A DNA stretch of 64,000 nt from Camelus bactrianus. Lineage: Eukaryota; Chordata; Mammalia; Artiodactyla; Camelidae. A program made the translations under genes and the position numbers. This document shows positions 23,761 to 34,716 of the stretch, in pieces (positions within the stretch are counted from its first letter, which is position 1; every line of letters starts with the position of its first letter). Below the pieces are notes generated by a model that ran no database searches, was not told the DNA's origin, and was given only the letters and a program-made list of their open reading frames with translations. The stretch spans positions 1,131,001-1,195,000 of the forward strand of contig NC_133573.1 of NCBI RefSeq assembly GCF_048773025.1, given 5' to 3'.

Positions 23761-24941
23761 AAACTCCCTGAACATAATGAAGTCTATGTATGGAAAAACG
23801 CACAGGCAACATCATCCTCATAGGTAAACTACTGAAGACTTTTCCCACCCTCCTGCCTCCCCTTTTGGAGAAGGAGACTGCACACTTTAGGTCAATGTTC
23901 CCACACAGTTGCTCCTTCTTCAACTTGCCACTCTTCTTCTGTTTCAGGAGGATGTCCTGAATCTTGAGAGATTTAGGCCAAGGTACTTAGCTGAGAGGGG
24001 TCAGGATTTTTGCAACTTAATCCCATAAATGAAAATAAGAATGAAAATGCAAATATTGTTTTTTATTATATTGATAGACATATACATATATTTAGAGAGA
24101 GGAAGCAAATCTAGGAAAATGCCACCGGTGGGTAAATCTAGGTGAAAAGGATATGAGATTCCCTTGTAATTGTTTTCCAAGGCAAATTTGATTTTAAAAA
24201 TTAAGTATTAAAAACACTTGTACCATGGTTCTTCTGGCATATTTCTGATTGGCATTATATTAAAATTTCCCTATAATATCTATGCATATTTCATAATCAG
24301 ACTATATAAACATGATATTATATTCAAATGTCTCAACTATTCAGTTCCATATTTATAGGTCAACTATTCAAGATGCCTCAAATACTATCAAAAATATTTT
24401 TAAAACATACCAGCTTTATCAGTTACTACTTGTGTGGCCTTAAACAAGAAGCCTCACCTAGCTAAACCTAAGTTTTTAAGAATAATTATAGGGGTAATAT
24501 GAAAAAAATGGTAAGTCCAGTCTGGAGGATGTTTTGATAATAAAATCAGATAAGTCAAAGCTTATATATGAGCATAGAATGCAGCACAAAATGGGATTTC
24601 AATGCATGCTTACTGAATTAGATGGAGATTTATCCACAACAACTGCACTAAACAAATTGGGTTACATATTTGAACACAACCTGCAAACTTCAGGTTACTA
24701 AGAAACAAGGTCTATAATTTTTTTTCAGAGCAAAGCAGCAAGAAAATTCAAACACTGCTCCTGTACCATCACCTTTTGTCTGATTCTTCATTGTGGGAGA
24801 AAAGAATACAAAGGTAAAACAGGATCCTCTAACAGCTACATTATAATGACCAGAGTTGTCCAGTCCCCTCTTTAAATGGAAAAGTTAAAGGAAGCTGCAG
24901 GAAAATGTGAGAGAAACAACTTTATAAAAACCAGGTCTGTG
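23761..24941. other. Intergenic with one MIR
   Basis: A MIR lies at about 24,415-24,615 (minus). The 23,830-24,000 stretch is richer in G and C and pyrimidine-rich but matched no family or gene I know. Nothing else was recognised. Confidence 0.45.
24415..24615 (-). repeat. MIR SINE remnant
   Basis: Plus-strand order TCAGTTACTACTTGTGTGGC, CTTAAACAAGAAGCCTCACC, AAGAATAATTATAGGGG and GCATGCTTACTG matches reverse MIR. Confidence 0.65.
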
Positions 24942-26392
24942 GAATAGAATAGAAAGCCCAGAAATGAACCCACAGGCTCTTGGTCAACTAATCTTCGACA
25001 AAGGACGCAAGAATATACAATGGAATAAAGATAGTCTATTCAGCAAATGATTTTGGGAAAACTGGACAGCAGCATGTAAATCAATGAAGCTAGAACATTC
25101 CCTTACACCATACACAAAAATAAACTCAAAATGGATCAAATGTTTAAACATAACACAAGATACAATAAACCTCCTAGAAGAAAACATAGGTAAAACATTA
25201 TCTGACATACAGCTCAAAAATGTTCTCCTAGGGCAGTCTACCCAAGTAGTATAATTAAAAGCAAGAATAAACAAATGGGGCCTAACTAAGCTTACAAGCT
25301 TCTGCACAGCAAAGGAAACCATAAGTAAAACAAAACAAAAATATAAGGAATGGGAAAAAATTTTTGCAAATGCTGAAACCAACAAAGGCTTGATCTCCAG
25401 AATATGTAAGTAGATCATACGACATAATAAGAAAAAACCAACAGCCCAATTCAAAAATGGGCAGAAGATCTAAACAAGCAATTCTCCAAGGAAGACATAC
25501 AAATGATCAATAAGAACAAGAAAAAATGCTCAATATCACTAATTATCAGAGAAATGCAAATCAAAACTACAGTGAGGTATCACCTCACAATAGCCAGAAT
25601 GGCCATCATTCAAATGTCCACAAATGACAAATGCTGGAGAGGCTGTGGAGAAAAGGGAACCCTCTTACACTGCTGGTGGGAATGCAGTTTGGTGCAGCCA
25701 CTGTGGAAAACAATATGGAGATTCCTTAAAAGACTAGGAATAGACATAACATATGACCCAGTGATCCCACTCCTGGGCCTCTATCAAGAAGGAACCCTAC
25801 TTCAAAAAGACACCTGCACCCCAATGTTCATAGCAGCACTATTTACAATAGCCAAGAGATGTCAACAGCCTAAATGTCCATCAACAGATGACTTGATGAA
25901 GAAGAAGTGGTATATTTGTACAATGGAATACTATTCAGCCATAAAAACCGACAACATAACGTCATTTGCAGCAATATGGATGCTCCTGGAGAATGTCATT
26001 CTAAGTGAAGTAAGCCAGAAAGAGAAAGAAAATTACCATATGAGATCTCTCATATGTGGAATCTCAAAAAATTTTAAAATGAATATAAATACAAAACAGA
26101 AACTGACTCATAGACATAGAATACAAACTTGTGGTTGCCAAGAGGGCAGGGCGGGGGGAGGGACAGACTGGGAGTTCAAAATTTGTAGATACTGACAGGC
26201 ATATGCAGAATAGATAAACAAGATTATACTGTATAGCATAGGGAAATATATACAAGATCTTGTGGTACCTCACAGTGAAATGTGTGACAATGAATGTATG
26301 TATGTCCATATATAATTGAAAAATTGTGCTTTACAGTGGAATTTGACACAACATTGTAAAACGACTATAACTCAATAAAAAATGTTTTAAAG
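24942..26392 (+). mobile_element. 5'-truncated L1 with TSD and long ORF2 C-terminal frame
   Basis: The insertion starts in ORF2 ([18 protein letters not shown]) and ends in the L1 3' UTR (ACAACATTGTAAAACGACTA, then AATAAAAAATGTTTTAAAG). Flanks AAACCAGGTCTGTG and AAACAGACCTGTG are the TSD. Positions 25,503-26,195 are open for 230 codons and include [20 protein letters not shown] and MEYYSAIK, the zinc-knuckle-like C-terminal region of ORF2p. Earlier ORF2 sequence in the copy has stops. The element is truncated and cannot be complete. Confidence 0.92.
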
Positions 26393-26474
26393 AAACAGAC
26401 CTGTGATTTCTTAGCTGTGAATAAGCCACATAATTTTTAACATCAAATTAACAAACTGCAGCTATTCAATCCTG

Positions 26475-26580
26475 TTCCAGGTTGGTTTTCAAAATGTGAT
26501 CTACAGAAAAAATAATCACCCAAAGGGATTGTTAAACCTAGGTTGTGTATGTATAAAACATGCTACAAATGATTCCAATG
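26475..26580. repeat. Possible MER5-type DNA transposon fragment
   Basis: GGTTTTCAAAATGTGATCTA, AATCACCCAAAGGGATTGTT and AATGATTCCAATGTTC follow the MER5 palindromic consensus loosely. Confidence 0.4.
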
Positions 26581-26609
26581 TTCTTATGAAAAACAAACCC
26601 ACAAATGAG

Positions 26610-26692
26610 GGGGCGGGGGTTGGGGGACAGGGGAAGAGAGAGAATGAGAGGGAGGAAGAGGAAGCCAGAGAGACAGAAAGAGAAAGATAGTT
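26610..26692 (+). repeat. GA-rich simple repeat
   Basis: Purine-only stretch of GGGGA, GAGAGA and GGAAGA units. No gene. G-rich at its left end. Confidence 0.85.
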
Positions 26693-27109
26693 TTGATGTG
26701 ATCGTAAAGTTTAACTAATAAAGATCAGGGGTGAGGGGACTAAATTTATCTCTACATAGAGATTTACAGAGCTCTCACTGTGAGCTTTCTTAAATTGACT
26801 AATAGAAACATTAAAAAGAAACAATCCCTATAGATGACAGTTCCCTATAACCTCCTTGCCAGGGATTGTCTTATTCTCTGAATTCTAACGCCAGCCCAGA
26901 GACCTTGACAGAGCAAGACAGGCAGGCTCCCAGGAGGACTCTCTCAAGGAGCAGCACATCGAGGGGGACACAGTGTGTCTGGCTGTCACTTTGCAGCTGC
27001 TACTGGTCCATACAGAGAAGCTGAGCTTCCTTTGAACTAAAGCCAGCCACAGACCCCTGCATGCCAGACAGCAGGCTACTTGCCCTTCCTCAGGTGTCAC
27101 TTTGAATCT
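26693..27109. other. Unassigned, with G/C-richer stretch
   Basis: Positions 26,885-27,110 are more GC-rich than the surroundings and sit directly before an L1 3' end, so they could be part of that L1's 3' UTR. I could not confirm this. Confidence 0.4.
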
Positions 27110-27292
27110 GAAATCAATCTTGCTAACTACTACATACAGAATAGATAAGCAACAAAGTCCTATTGAACTATATTCAGCATCTTGTAATAACCTATAATGA
27201 GAAAGGACATATATATATATCAATCACTGTGTTGTACACAAGAAACTAACACAGCATTGTAAATCGACTCTATTTCAATAAAATCAGAAAAG
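27110..27292 (+). mobile_element. L1 3' end of a second subfamily
   Basis: TACAGAATAGATAAGCAACA, TGAACTATATTCAGCATCTT, GTTGTACACAAGAAACTAAC and AGCATTGTAAATCGACTCTA followed by TTTCAATAAAA form an artiodactyl-type L1 3' UTR, distinct in wording from the others in this window. Confidence 0.8.
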
Positions 27293-28287
27293 AAATCAAT
27301 TTTGTACTGCATGTAAAAGACAAGGACATACCTGCTCCACACACTGGGGATACAAGAACAGTTCTCAGTGCCTCTCACTCCTTGCTCACTAGCTCCTCCT
27401 ACCAGTCTGACTCTCCTTCATGAAAGCTAAAAAAGAGTGAGGAGGTTCATCTTTTCTTGGTCCATCTAGTATGATGGTAATAAAACTGAAGCTGAAAGCA
27501 AAAGTAATTCATGCTGTTTTTCATTTAGCAGAGTCATGCTAGATCCACTGATTACAGTACGAATATGGGTGTGTAGTTCATGGTGAGAGGAGATTAGGAA
27601 AAGCTATTTAATAGTCACATCTTAACACATGCCACCGCTTTCTGTGGGCTGCCCTGCACTGGAAGGCTTTCATAGCCCCCTTTCTTGATACATCTCTCCC
27701 CCCCTGTAAAGTTGCCAAAGGCGGCTTAAGTTTCCTTGGCAAACAAGAAAAATAGAAAACCCATGGCACAAATGTAAGCAAGGCTGTATACAACAAGTAG
27801 ATTTCAAGCATTTTCCTCTTGGCGGGGATTCCTGGGTATTTTTGTTAGTAAAGGGCTTTTAACATTTTACATCTGTTCCTTAATATATATGTTTAGTTAA
27901 ATGAAAATCTTTTATCATAATTAGAAAATAAAGATTAAAGATGGAAATGAACAACCCTTCATTGTATTATCTGGAGATGCTCACTATTGGCATTTTGCTC
28001 AGCATGCCTGTACTTCCCTAACACATGGACCCTCTCCTAACATAGATACCCTCTTTCCACAGGAATTTAGCCAATTGGACCAGTTCCAAAGGGATGTATT
28101 TGGTCAGATAAGAAAGTGACTGGGTGCACACATTTGTGAGAAAGAAAATGGAGCAGTGTATAAGGGAAAGATGAGAAGTGCAGCAGGGAGATGTCCAAGG
28201 AAGCCAGACTGTGAAGGTATAGGGAGTACTTCTCCTTCCTCTTCTCCACCTTCCTCAGCATTCTCCGTGTCTATGGGAACTTCTTCA
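27293..28287. other. Intergenic, nothing recognised
   Basis: No gene or repeat family was identified. Confidence 0.4.
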
Positions 28288-28480
28288 TAAAAGGCCAGGT
28301 AGTAAATATTTTAGGCTTTTTGAGATATAGGTTCTCTGTCACAACTATTCAGTGAAAGCACCCATGCAATAGGTAAACAAATGGGCATAACTATGTTCCA
28401 GTAAGACATTGTTTACAAAGGTGGACAATGGGAAGTCATCCTAGTTTAAGTAAATGTGGTGCTACGATATACCAGAGGTT
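28288..28480 (+). mobile_element. hAT-type nonautonomous DNA transposon remnant
   Basis: CATAAAAGGCCAGGTAGTAA, ATTTTAGGCTTTTTGAGATA, GGTTCTCTGTCACAACTATT, AACAAATGGGCATAACTATG and TTCCAGTAAGACATTGTTTA match a common hAT-Charlie-like MER element in order. The family name is uncertain. Confidence 0.7.
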
Positions 28481-28599
28481 GTCATCAGCTCATATATGTA
28501 TCATTGTCTTACAAGCCAAGTAAAATGGTCCAAGTCCAGAATCTCAGGCTGAGTGTCTGCTTCTATTGCCATTTGGGTTAAAGTGTCTAACTATCCTCA

Positions 28600-28915
28600 T
28601 TGTCTTGGAGCAGAGATGCAGAAAAGGAATCTGTGTACTGTCCATGTGTCTATGCATCATCCACATGGGTTCCTGCCTGGTCCCCAAGCCATGCATCCAC
28701 ACGTCTATGCCAGTAACTGTCTCACTCCCAACAACATAGCACTGCCAGTAGCTACTAGATCAGCCAAAGAGAAACAAAACGTGATGGAATACACTCAGTG
28801 GTAGTGAGGATGAGGCTGGTTTGGTATGTGACATCTGCCCAGGTCTGCAGGCCTCTGTGAGTGTGGGAGGAAGCCTGACATCTGGATACATGTCAAGGTG
28901 ACTGTAAACTCAATT
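28600..28915 (+). repeat. Unclassified dispersed repeat, copy A
   Basis: Landmarks are CACACGTCTATGCCAGTAAC, GTCTCACTCCCAACAACATA, GCACTGCCAGTAGCT, AGCCAAAGAGAAACAAAACG, GCAGGCCTCTGTGAGTG and ACATGTCAAGGTGAC. The same landmarks occur in inverted orientation near 42,850-43,140. I do not recognise the family. It may be internal sequence of an old retrovirus-like element. Confidence 0.7.
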
Positions 28916-31078
28916 TTGGAATGGGGAATAGGAAGACACCAAGCAGCTATCTGGGTATTTTTCAAATTCATTTGAGTTGGTAAAATATCCACTCTGTTTC
29001 CAATTAGTCTTTTCCATATGTGGTAGTTGCTTTTAGGGTCCCTACATTTCCAAAAATCCCCAGAAGGGTAAAAGAAGCCTAAAGCTGAGTGATTATAGAG
29101 AGTTTAAGGGCTAGAGTGGGAAGGGGAAAGTCTGATAAGGGTGGATTGAAGGTTGAAGTATATAGTTATGGGAACATTTAAATAGACCTCAGGATAGAGT
29201 TCTATTAGATTTGAAGGGGAACATGTTAGAATCTCCAGTCTTGGAATAGCCAGTATCCTTTCCATTTGGCTTTTAAACAGCCAGAATGAAAGTGTTGCAT
29301 GGGATACAAGTAGGAACCAGGAGTACCTTATCTAATAATTCTTGAACTATTAGCACCCATCAAGTTTCTCTTGTGTTATGTTATATTGGAGGATCTTGGG
29401 GGGGTGGGCATGGACAGAACTACTTCTACTTACCATAGCATTCTATTATGGGGTTCTCCACCTCATACATGCCCAATTTCAGTTAAATTCCTTGTCTATA
29501 AAGAAGAGAAGTCCTGTCCACTAATTGACTTAAGTCCACAGTAAGATTGGTACTAGGTTGAAGAGGACAGAGAAGCTTAAGGAAGTCAGGTAAAGCCATT
29601 AGAGGTAACAAAAGTGAAAGAAATGAATAGGAGACCTGTGAAAGAAGTCCTGCAGTATCACAATGAAGTATAATACCCCAATCCATGAAGTTATTGGAGT
29701 AGTTGTTCTAAGAGGAAAATTGTGTTGACACAGAAGGGATCTTATAGATATACTGAGGGACTGGGAGGCAAACTATGAGGCAAATTATCAAAACCCACCA
29801 CTGGCAGTTTGGTGACTTTGAAGAAGGTGCCAGAAAAGGAAGCAGTGTTAAAAGTGAAATATGTCACTCTAAAATTAAAGAGAAATGTGGTAGGGTGCCC
29901 TTCAACCCACAAGGGTAACCTCACCCTGTGAATTTAGTGGGAACTGTGGTCAAAGAATTCTTGCTTCCTCAGAGCTAAGTTAGTATTCCTCCTGTGTGTT
30001 TTTGGGGCTTTTCTTTCTATTTGGAGTCTAGACAGTCCAAAATCCAGTGAACTTTTCTTTGTAATGCCAGCAAGTATTCTGTTCAATGGAAGCCCATATT
30101 TTGGGGTCCTGTCTTTGTTCAGATTTTTGTAATTGTTTTAATTGTAAAGCCATGTGATTTGATAGTGAATTTTCTATTTTTTAGAAATGTTACCCTCACA
30201 ATGCTGAGCTGATGTCTGAAATTCAGGCATCTCAGCATTTTAACAGTAGACTTTTTTCTGTCATAAAGCTCAAGTCTTATATCATTCAGAAAGCTGCGGC
30301 TAGAGCAAAGGCTACTTTGTAATTCAGTTCAAGCCTTGACTGCTCTTTCCAAATAGTTTCTTATTGCTGGTGTTAATTTGCCACATTTCATCCTTCAGTT
30401 GTTTACAATTTTGAACAAAGGACCAAACGATTTTAACAAGATAAAACTTAGAATGGCTTCTAACCCTTTTTCTCTAACTCTTACTTTCTGACTGAACTCA
30501 GCAGTAATTTGAGACCCCTCCAGGTCTTCCAAGATAGTGGTCCATTTAGCTTTCTGAAACCAAAGAAAAGTAACACCACAAATAAGTGGATAAGTTGATA
30601 TAAGTTTGGGGAATCTCAGAGAGTAAGCAGCCAAGGCTTCTTGACTTTTTGCATAGTTTCCCTCTTTCCTTTTGGGACTTGGGGAAATCACTCGCCATGG
30701 AATTTAATTGAAGACAAAGGTTTAAATGCTACTTTCTCAGTTTGTTTATGGTTGGGAGTAGGTGGCAGGAGTGGTTTGAGCATTGTCTACAGAAGGTGGA
30801 CATCCAACAGATTTATTCTCCACAGTAAGCTGAAAAGCAGGAGATCATTTTGAGGGGGGAACTAAAAGAGAGGGTGAAGAGGGAAGAATGGAGGCCCTGG
30901 AGGATAGGGCATACAGGATTGTGTTTGAGCAAGCAAACTCCTCTGCTGCCCTCTTGTGGATATCTGTGGCTGAGCAGCCAATCATCAGGCTCCCACTAAC
31001 GAGCAACTGGTAGGTTGCTTTCCTCCTTGGCAGTAACCAGGATGCTGAATCAGTCATAGCCACACTTTAAAAAGATTA
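28916..31078. other. Unassigned sequence next to copy A
   Basis: No named repeat or host gene was identified. Because it follows copy A directly, some of it may belong to the same dispersed element. The minus-strand open frame at 30,395-30,691 (98 codons) matches no protein I recognise. Confidence 0.35.
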
Positions 31079-31318
31079 ACCAGGGAGGCCGAGGGTGGGA
31101 AGGGATAGACTGGGATTTCAAAATTGTACAATAGATAAACAAGATTATACTGTATAGCACAGGGTAATATACACAAAATGTTATGGTAGCTCACAGAGAA
31201 AAAAATGTGACAATGAGTGTGTTTATGTCCATGTATGACTGAAAAATTGTGCTGAACACTGGAATTTGACACAACATTGTAAAATGATTATAAATCAATA
31301 AAAAATGTTAAAAAAATT
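31079..31318 (+). mobile_element. L1 3' UTR fragment (very short insertion)
   Basis: GGGAAGGGATAGACTGGGAT, ACTGTATAGCACAGGGTAAT, GAAAAATTGTGCTGAACACT and CACAACATTGTAAAATGATT followed by A-rich tail are the standard L1 3' UTR. Severely 5'-truncated. Confidence 0.9.
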
Positions 31319-32009
31319 AATTAATTGCTTTGTTTGTTTGTTTGTTTAGGCTCAGCTAGTCTTCTGTTGTTGGTAGCTTATGAGAAGTTTCCCCTATTTT
31401 CTGTCCTAGTCCCAAGGTTTAGAGTCAAGGAAGAAAGCAAAGCATTTCATAAATGTATGAAGCTGTTCCCTGCAAAGAGTGGACGCCTTTGGACAGGCAG
31501 TGTGCAGCTCTTGGATTGTGACTAGGTGGGATCAGAATGGTCCTTCTCAAGTGTCCAGATTGAACTTCATTCAGGGTGCCAGGGAGTTACTGAGCTATTT
31601 CTGCTGCTTTTTTTTTTTCCCTCCAGGAGGGTGCATAAGCCTTTAAAATATCTATATATCTATATCTATATCTATATCATCAATCTATATCTATATAAAA
31701 GTCACGTGTTCATTTGTACCTTGGGAAAAACAGATAGTGAGAGAAAGAGAAAGGTCTCCTGTGATGTCAACACGGTGACAAGCTGTTGGTGGTTTGCATT
31801 GTATCATTCTGTGTGTACATGTATCTTTGAAGAGTTGTATCCTATTAGAGAAGATGTTCTAGACCCCTCTTCTCACACAGCACCATAATTGCAAACATGT
31901 TCCTCAGCCGTGCTCATCTTTTTCACCTGTGTAGCCGTCCTCATGCTCACATCAGTGTCTTTACACTCTGCTATCCCTTGTGAGGATGGGAAGATTTAAG
32001 AGGTGTCCC
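31319..32009. other. Intergenic with TATC microsatellite
   Basis: (TTTG)n at 31,331-31,350, a poly-T near 31,609-31,620, and a (TATATC)n stretch at about 31,648-31,697. No gene was recognised. Confidence 0.5.
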
Positions 32010-32290
32010 CCGTGGCAGCTCCTTGTTGTCACTCAAGCCTCAGCTCAAATACTGCCACCCCAATGTAACCTTCCCTCTCCCTCAATCTAGGGAAACTCCT
32101 CTGTCATTTATTATTTCCTTCATGCCATACACCAGTCCTATTGGTAATGAATTTGTTCATTTATTTGTTGGCTTGTTTTTGGCTCTCCCCTGAGAGCAGA
32201 GGCCTTCTCTATTTTTTTTATCACTCTGTCCTCAGGGCTTAGGGTAGTATTGAGGCCTGATAACTGTTCACTGATTGACTGAATTCATTC
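32010..32290 (+). repeat. L2 3' end remnant
   Basis: TCACTCAAGCCTCAGCTCAA, ACCTTCCCTCTCCCTC, CTGAGAGCAGAGGCCTTCTC, CTCTGTCCTCAGGGCTTAGG and CTGTTCACTGATTGACTGAA follow the L2 3' end in order. Confidence 0.75.
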
Positions 32291-33386
32291 TGTGGCTGGA
32301 CCAACTGTACTAAATGTGTTTAAGTGATTTATTTTTGCAGTGCATTTAGGTCGTACCCTGAGTTATAATATTTTTAACAGCACTGCAAGAATGCCTTTCT
32401 ACACTTTGACGGTTCTTTTCTCTCTCCAAACATTAAATTGATACATTTTAAACATGCAGAAAAGTGGAAAAGATAGTGCAATGAACACCCATATACCTTC
32501 CATTAAGATTTAAAATTTGTTAATATTTTGTCACGTTTACTTTCTCTCTCTACATACTTTTTTCAATGAACCATTTAAAACTTGTTTCATGACACTTCAC
32601 AATACCCCTAAGTATTTCAGCATGCATCTCACAAGAATAAGTAACTTCTCCTAAATAAACATGTGTTATTAGTGTAACTGGGAAAAAATGGTAATTAATA
32701 ATTCTCTAATATAACCTGATAGCCAATATTTGAATTTCCCAATTGTGTCTAACATACTTTTATAGCTGTATCATTTATTTATATCTTTGAATCAGGGTCA
32801 AACCAAGTATCATGTCCTATATTTATTTGTTATATCTGTTTATATAAAACTAGAAGTATCATTTTGTGTTTTTAACTTGTTATTCATTTTAAAAACAGCG
32901 TTGATTTTTAAAAGAAACTACTTTTCATATAGAATATCCCACATGTTTATTTTCTCATGGTGTCTTTTATCTTGTTTTTCTTTCCCTATGTTTCCTATTG
33001 CTGAAGTTATATCTGGATACCGGCTTAGGTTATGTGATTATAATCACTTATAGTCATGAGTCTTTTTGATATTAAAATTATCCCAAACTTGCCCATGATA
33101 TGTCCATTTGGCATATTTGATATGACCTATTTGATATGACCTCCTTAATCTTTGAGTGTACTTTTGTTTTCTGGCACCAAACTATATCATAGCCACATTT
33201 TGTGTTTTTCCCCTCCACCTGCAATCAATCTGAGATTTCTCTAAGGAACATTGTTTGCTACATTTTTTTAAGTGAACAAAAATTTGAAAACAAAAATCTG
33301 GGTGTTGCATTTGTTCATTATTTCTGCAGTGCTGTTGCTTCAAAAACATTTTAGTGGGCCAAACTGCTATATATATATATATATAT

Positions 33387-33417
<31 letters not shown>

Positions 33418-33439
33418 ATAATATGTATACACATATACA
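32291..33439. other. Intergenic with old L1-like sequence and TA repeat
   Basis: Positions about 32,430-32,790 recall an old L1 3' region (GAAAAGTGGAAAAGATAGTG, AATGAACACCCATATACC). An (AT)n tract with breaks lies at 33,370-33,425. No gene. Confidence 0.45.
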
Positions 33440-34030
33440 CACACATTTTTTAATTTAATTTTTATTAAAGTTTAGTCAGTTTACAATGTTGCATCCATTT
33501 CTGATACACAGAATAATGTTTCAGTCATATATATACATACATATATTCATTTTCATATCTTTTTCTTTATATGTTACTACAAGATACTGAATATAGTTTC
33601 CTGTGTTAAACAGTATAAACTTGTTTATCTATTTTATATATCTTAACAAGTTTTTAAGTTTGTAGTGCAGTATTGTTAACTGTAGGCATAGTACTATACT
33701 GCAGCTCTCTAGAACATACACATCTTGTGCAACTGACAACCTAATGAACAACCAATCTCCCTTTCATCCTCTTCATAGCTCCTGGCAACCAGCATTTTAT
33801 TCACTACATCTATGATTTTGACAATTTTTAGGCACCTCATGTAAGTAGAATCATGCAGTATTTGTCCTCTGTGACCAACTTAATTTGCTTATGTAACGTC
33901 TTCCAGTTTCATTAATGTTGTGTTAAATGGTGGGAATTCCTTACCTTTTTAAAGCCGAGTAATATTCCATTGTATGATTAGACCACATTTTCTTAATCTA
34001 CTCATTTGTTGCTGGACATTAACTGTTGAT
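33440..34030 (-). mobile_element. L1 3' region (minus strand), old
   Basis: On the plus strand the order is TTAGTCAGTTTACAATGTTG, ACAAGATACTGAATATAGTT, TCCTGGCAACCAGCATTTTA, TCTTCCAGTTTCATTAATG and AATATTCCATTGTATGATTA, which is the L1 3' UTR and ORF2 end read backwards. Two L1 3' ends may be fused here. Confidence 0.7.
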
Positions 34031-34716
34031 AGCTTTGTCGGTCTTATAGTTCTTTTTTACTCTTTTCCTTTCTTGCTGTCTTCCTCTGTGTTTTGTTGAT
34101 TTTTGTTACTCTTTGATTGTTTTCTCTTTTTCTTTTTTCTTCTCTGTTGGTATTTTCATGTCATGTGGTTACCATGAGGCTTGCATAAAATATCTTAGAG
34201 TAATGTCTCTTTTTAAACTGACAATAACTTGACTTCAATCACATACAAAAACTCTACTCTTTTACTTCTCCAACTTTATATTTGTTGTCACATTTTATAT
34301 ATTTTATATTGTGCATCCATTCATAACTTTTTATAATTATATTTATTTTTAACATTTTTCTCTTTTAACTCTTAAACCAAAATAAGCTGTGACTTACACA
34401 CTACTATCACAGTGTACAATATTCCATATTTGTTTATATATTTATATTTATCAGTGAGTTTTATACTTTGGTATACTTTCCTGTTGCTATTTAGTGTCTT
34501 TTCTTTTCAACTTGAATAACTCCCTTTAATAATTCTTGGTGATGAACTCCTTCAGCTTTTATTTGTCTGAGAATGTCTTTATCTCTCCTTCACTTTTGAA
34601 TACCAATTTTGTGGGATATAGTAGTCTTATTTTACAGTTTTTCTTCTATCAGCATTTTGAGTATATCGTTCTACTCCTTTCTAGCCTATAAGATTTATGC
34701 TGAGAAATTCTCTCAT
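34031..34716 (-). mobile_element. Old L1 inter-ORF and ORF1 part, left half
   Basis: GTGGTTACCATGAGGCTTGC, ACATACAAAAACTCTACTCT and CTTTATCTCTCCTTCACTTT are the backward reading of the L1 inter-ORF and ORF1 regions. It is interrupted at 34,716 by a younger L1 and resumes at 37,389 or 37,402. Confidence 0.7.

Noticed and set aside
23830-24000. Pyrimidine-rich stretch as a retrocopy of a ribosomal or other housekeeping gene
   Set aside because: None of the three minus-strand frames gave a protein I recognise, and there is no A-tail or TSD.
25503-26195. A 230-codon open frame as a host gene
   Set aside because: It is the C-terminal end of L1 ORF2 in a 5'-truncated element with TSD and 3' UTR.
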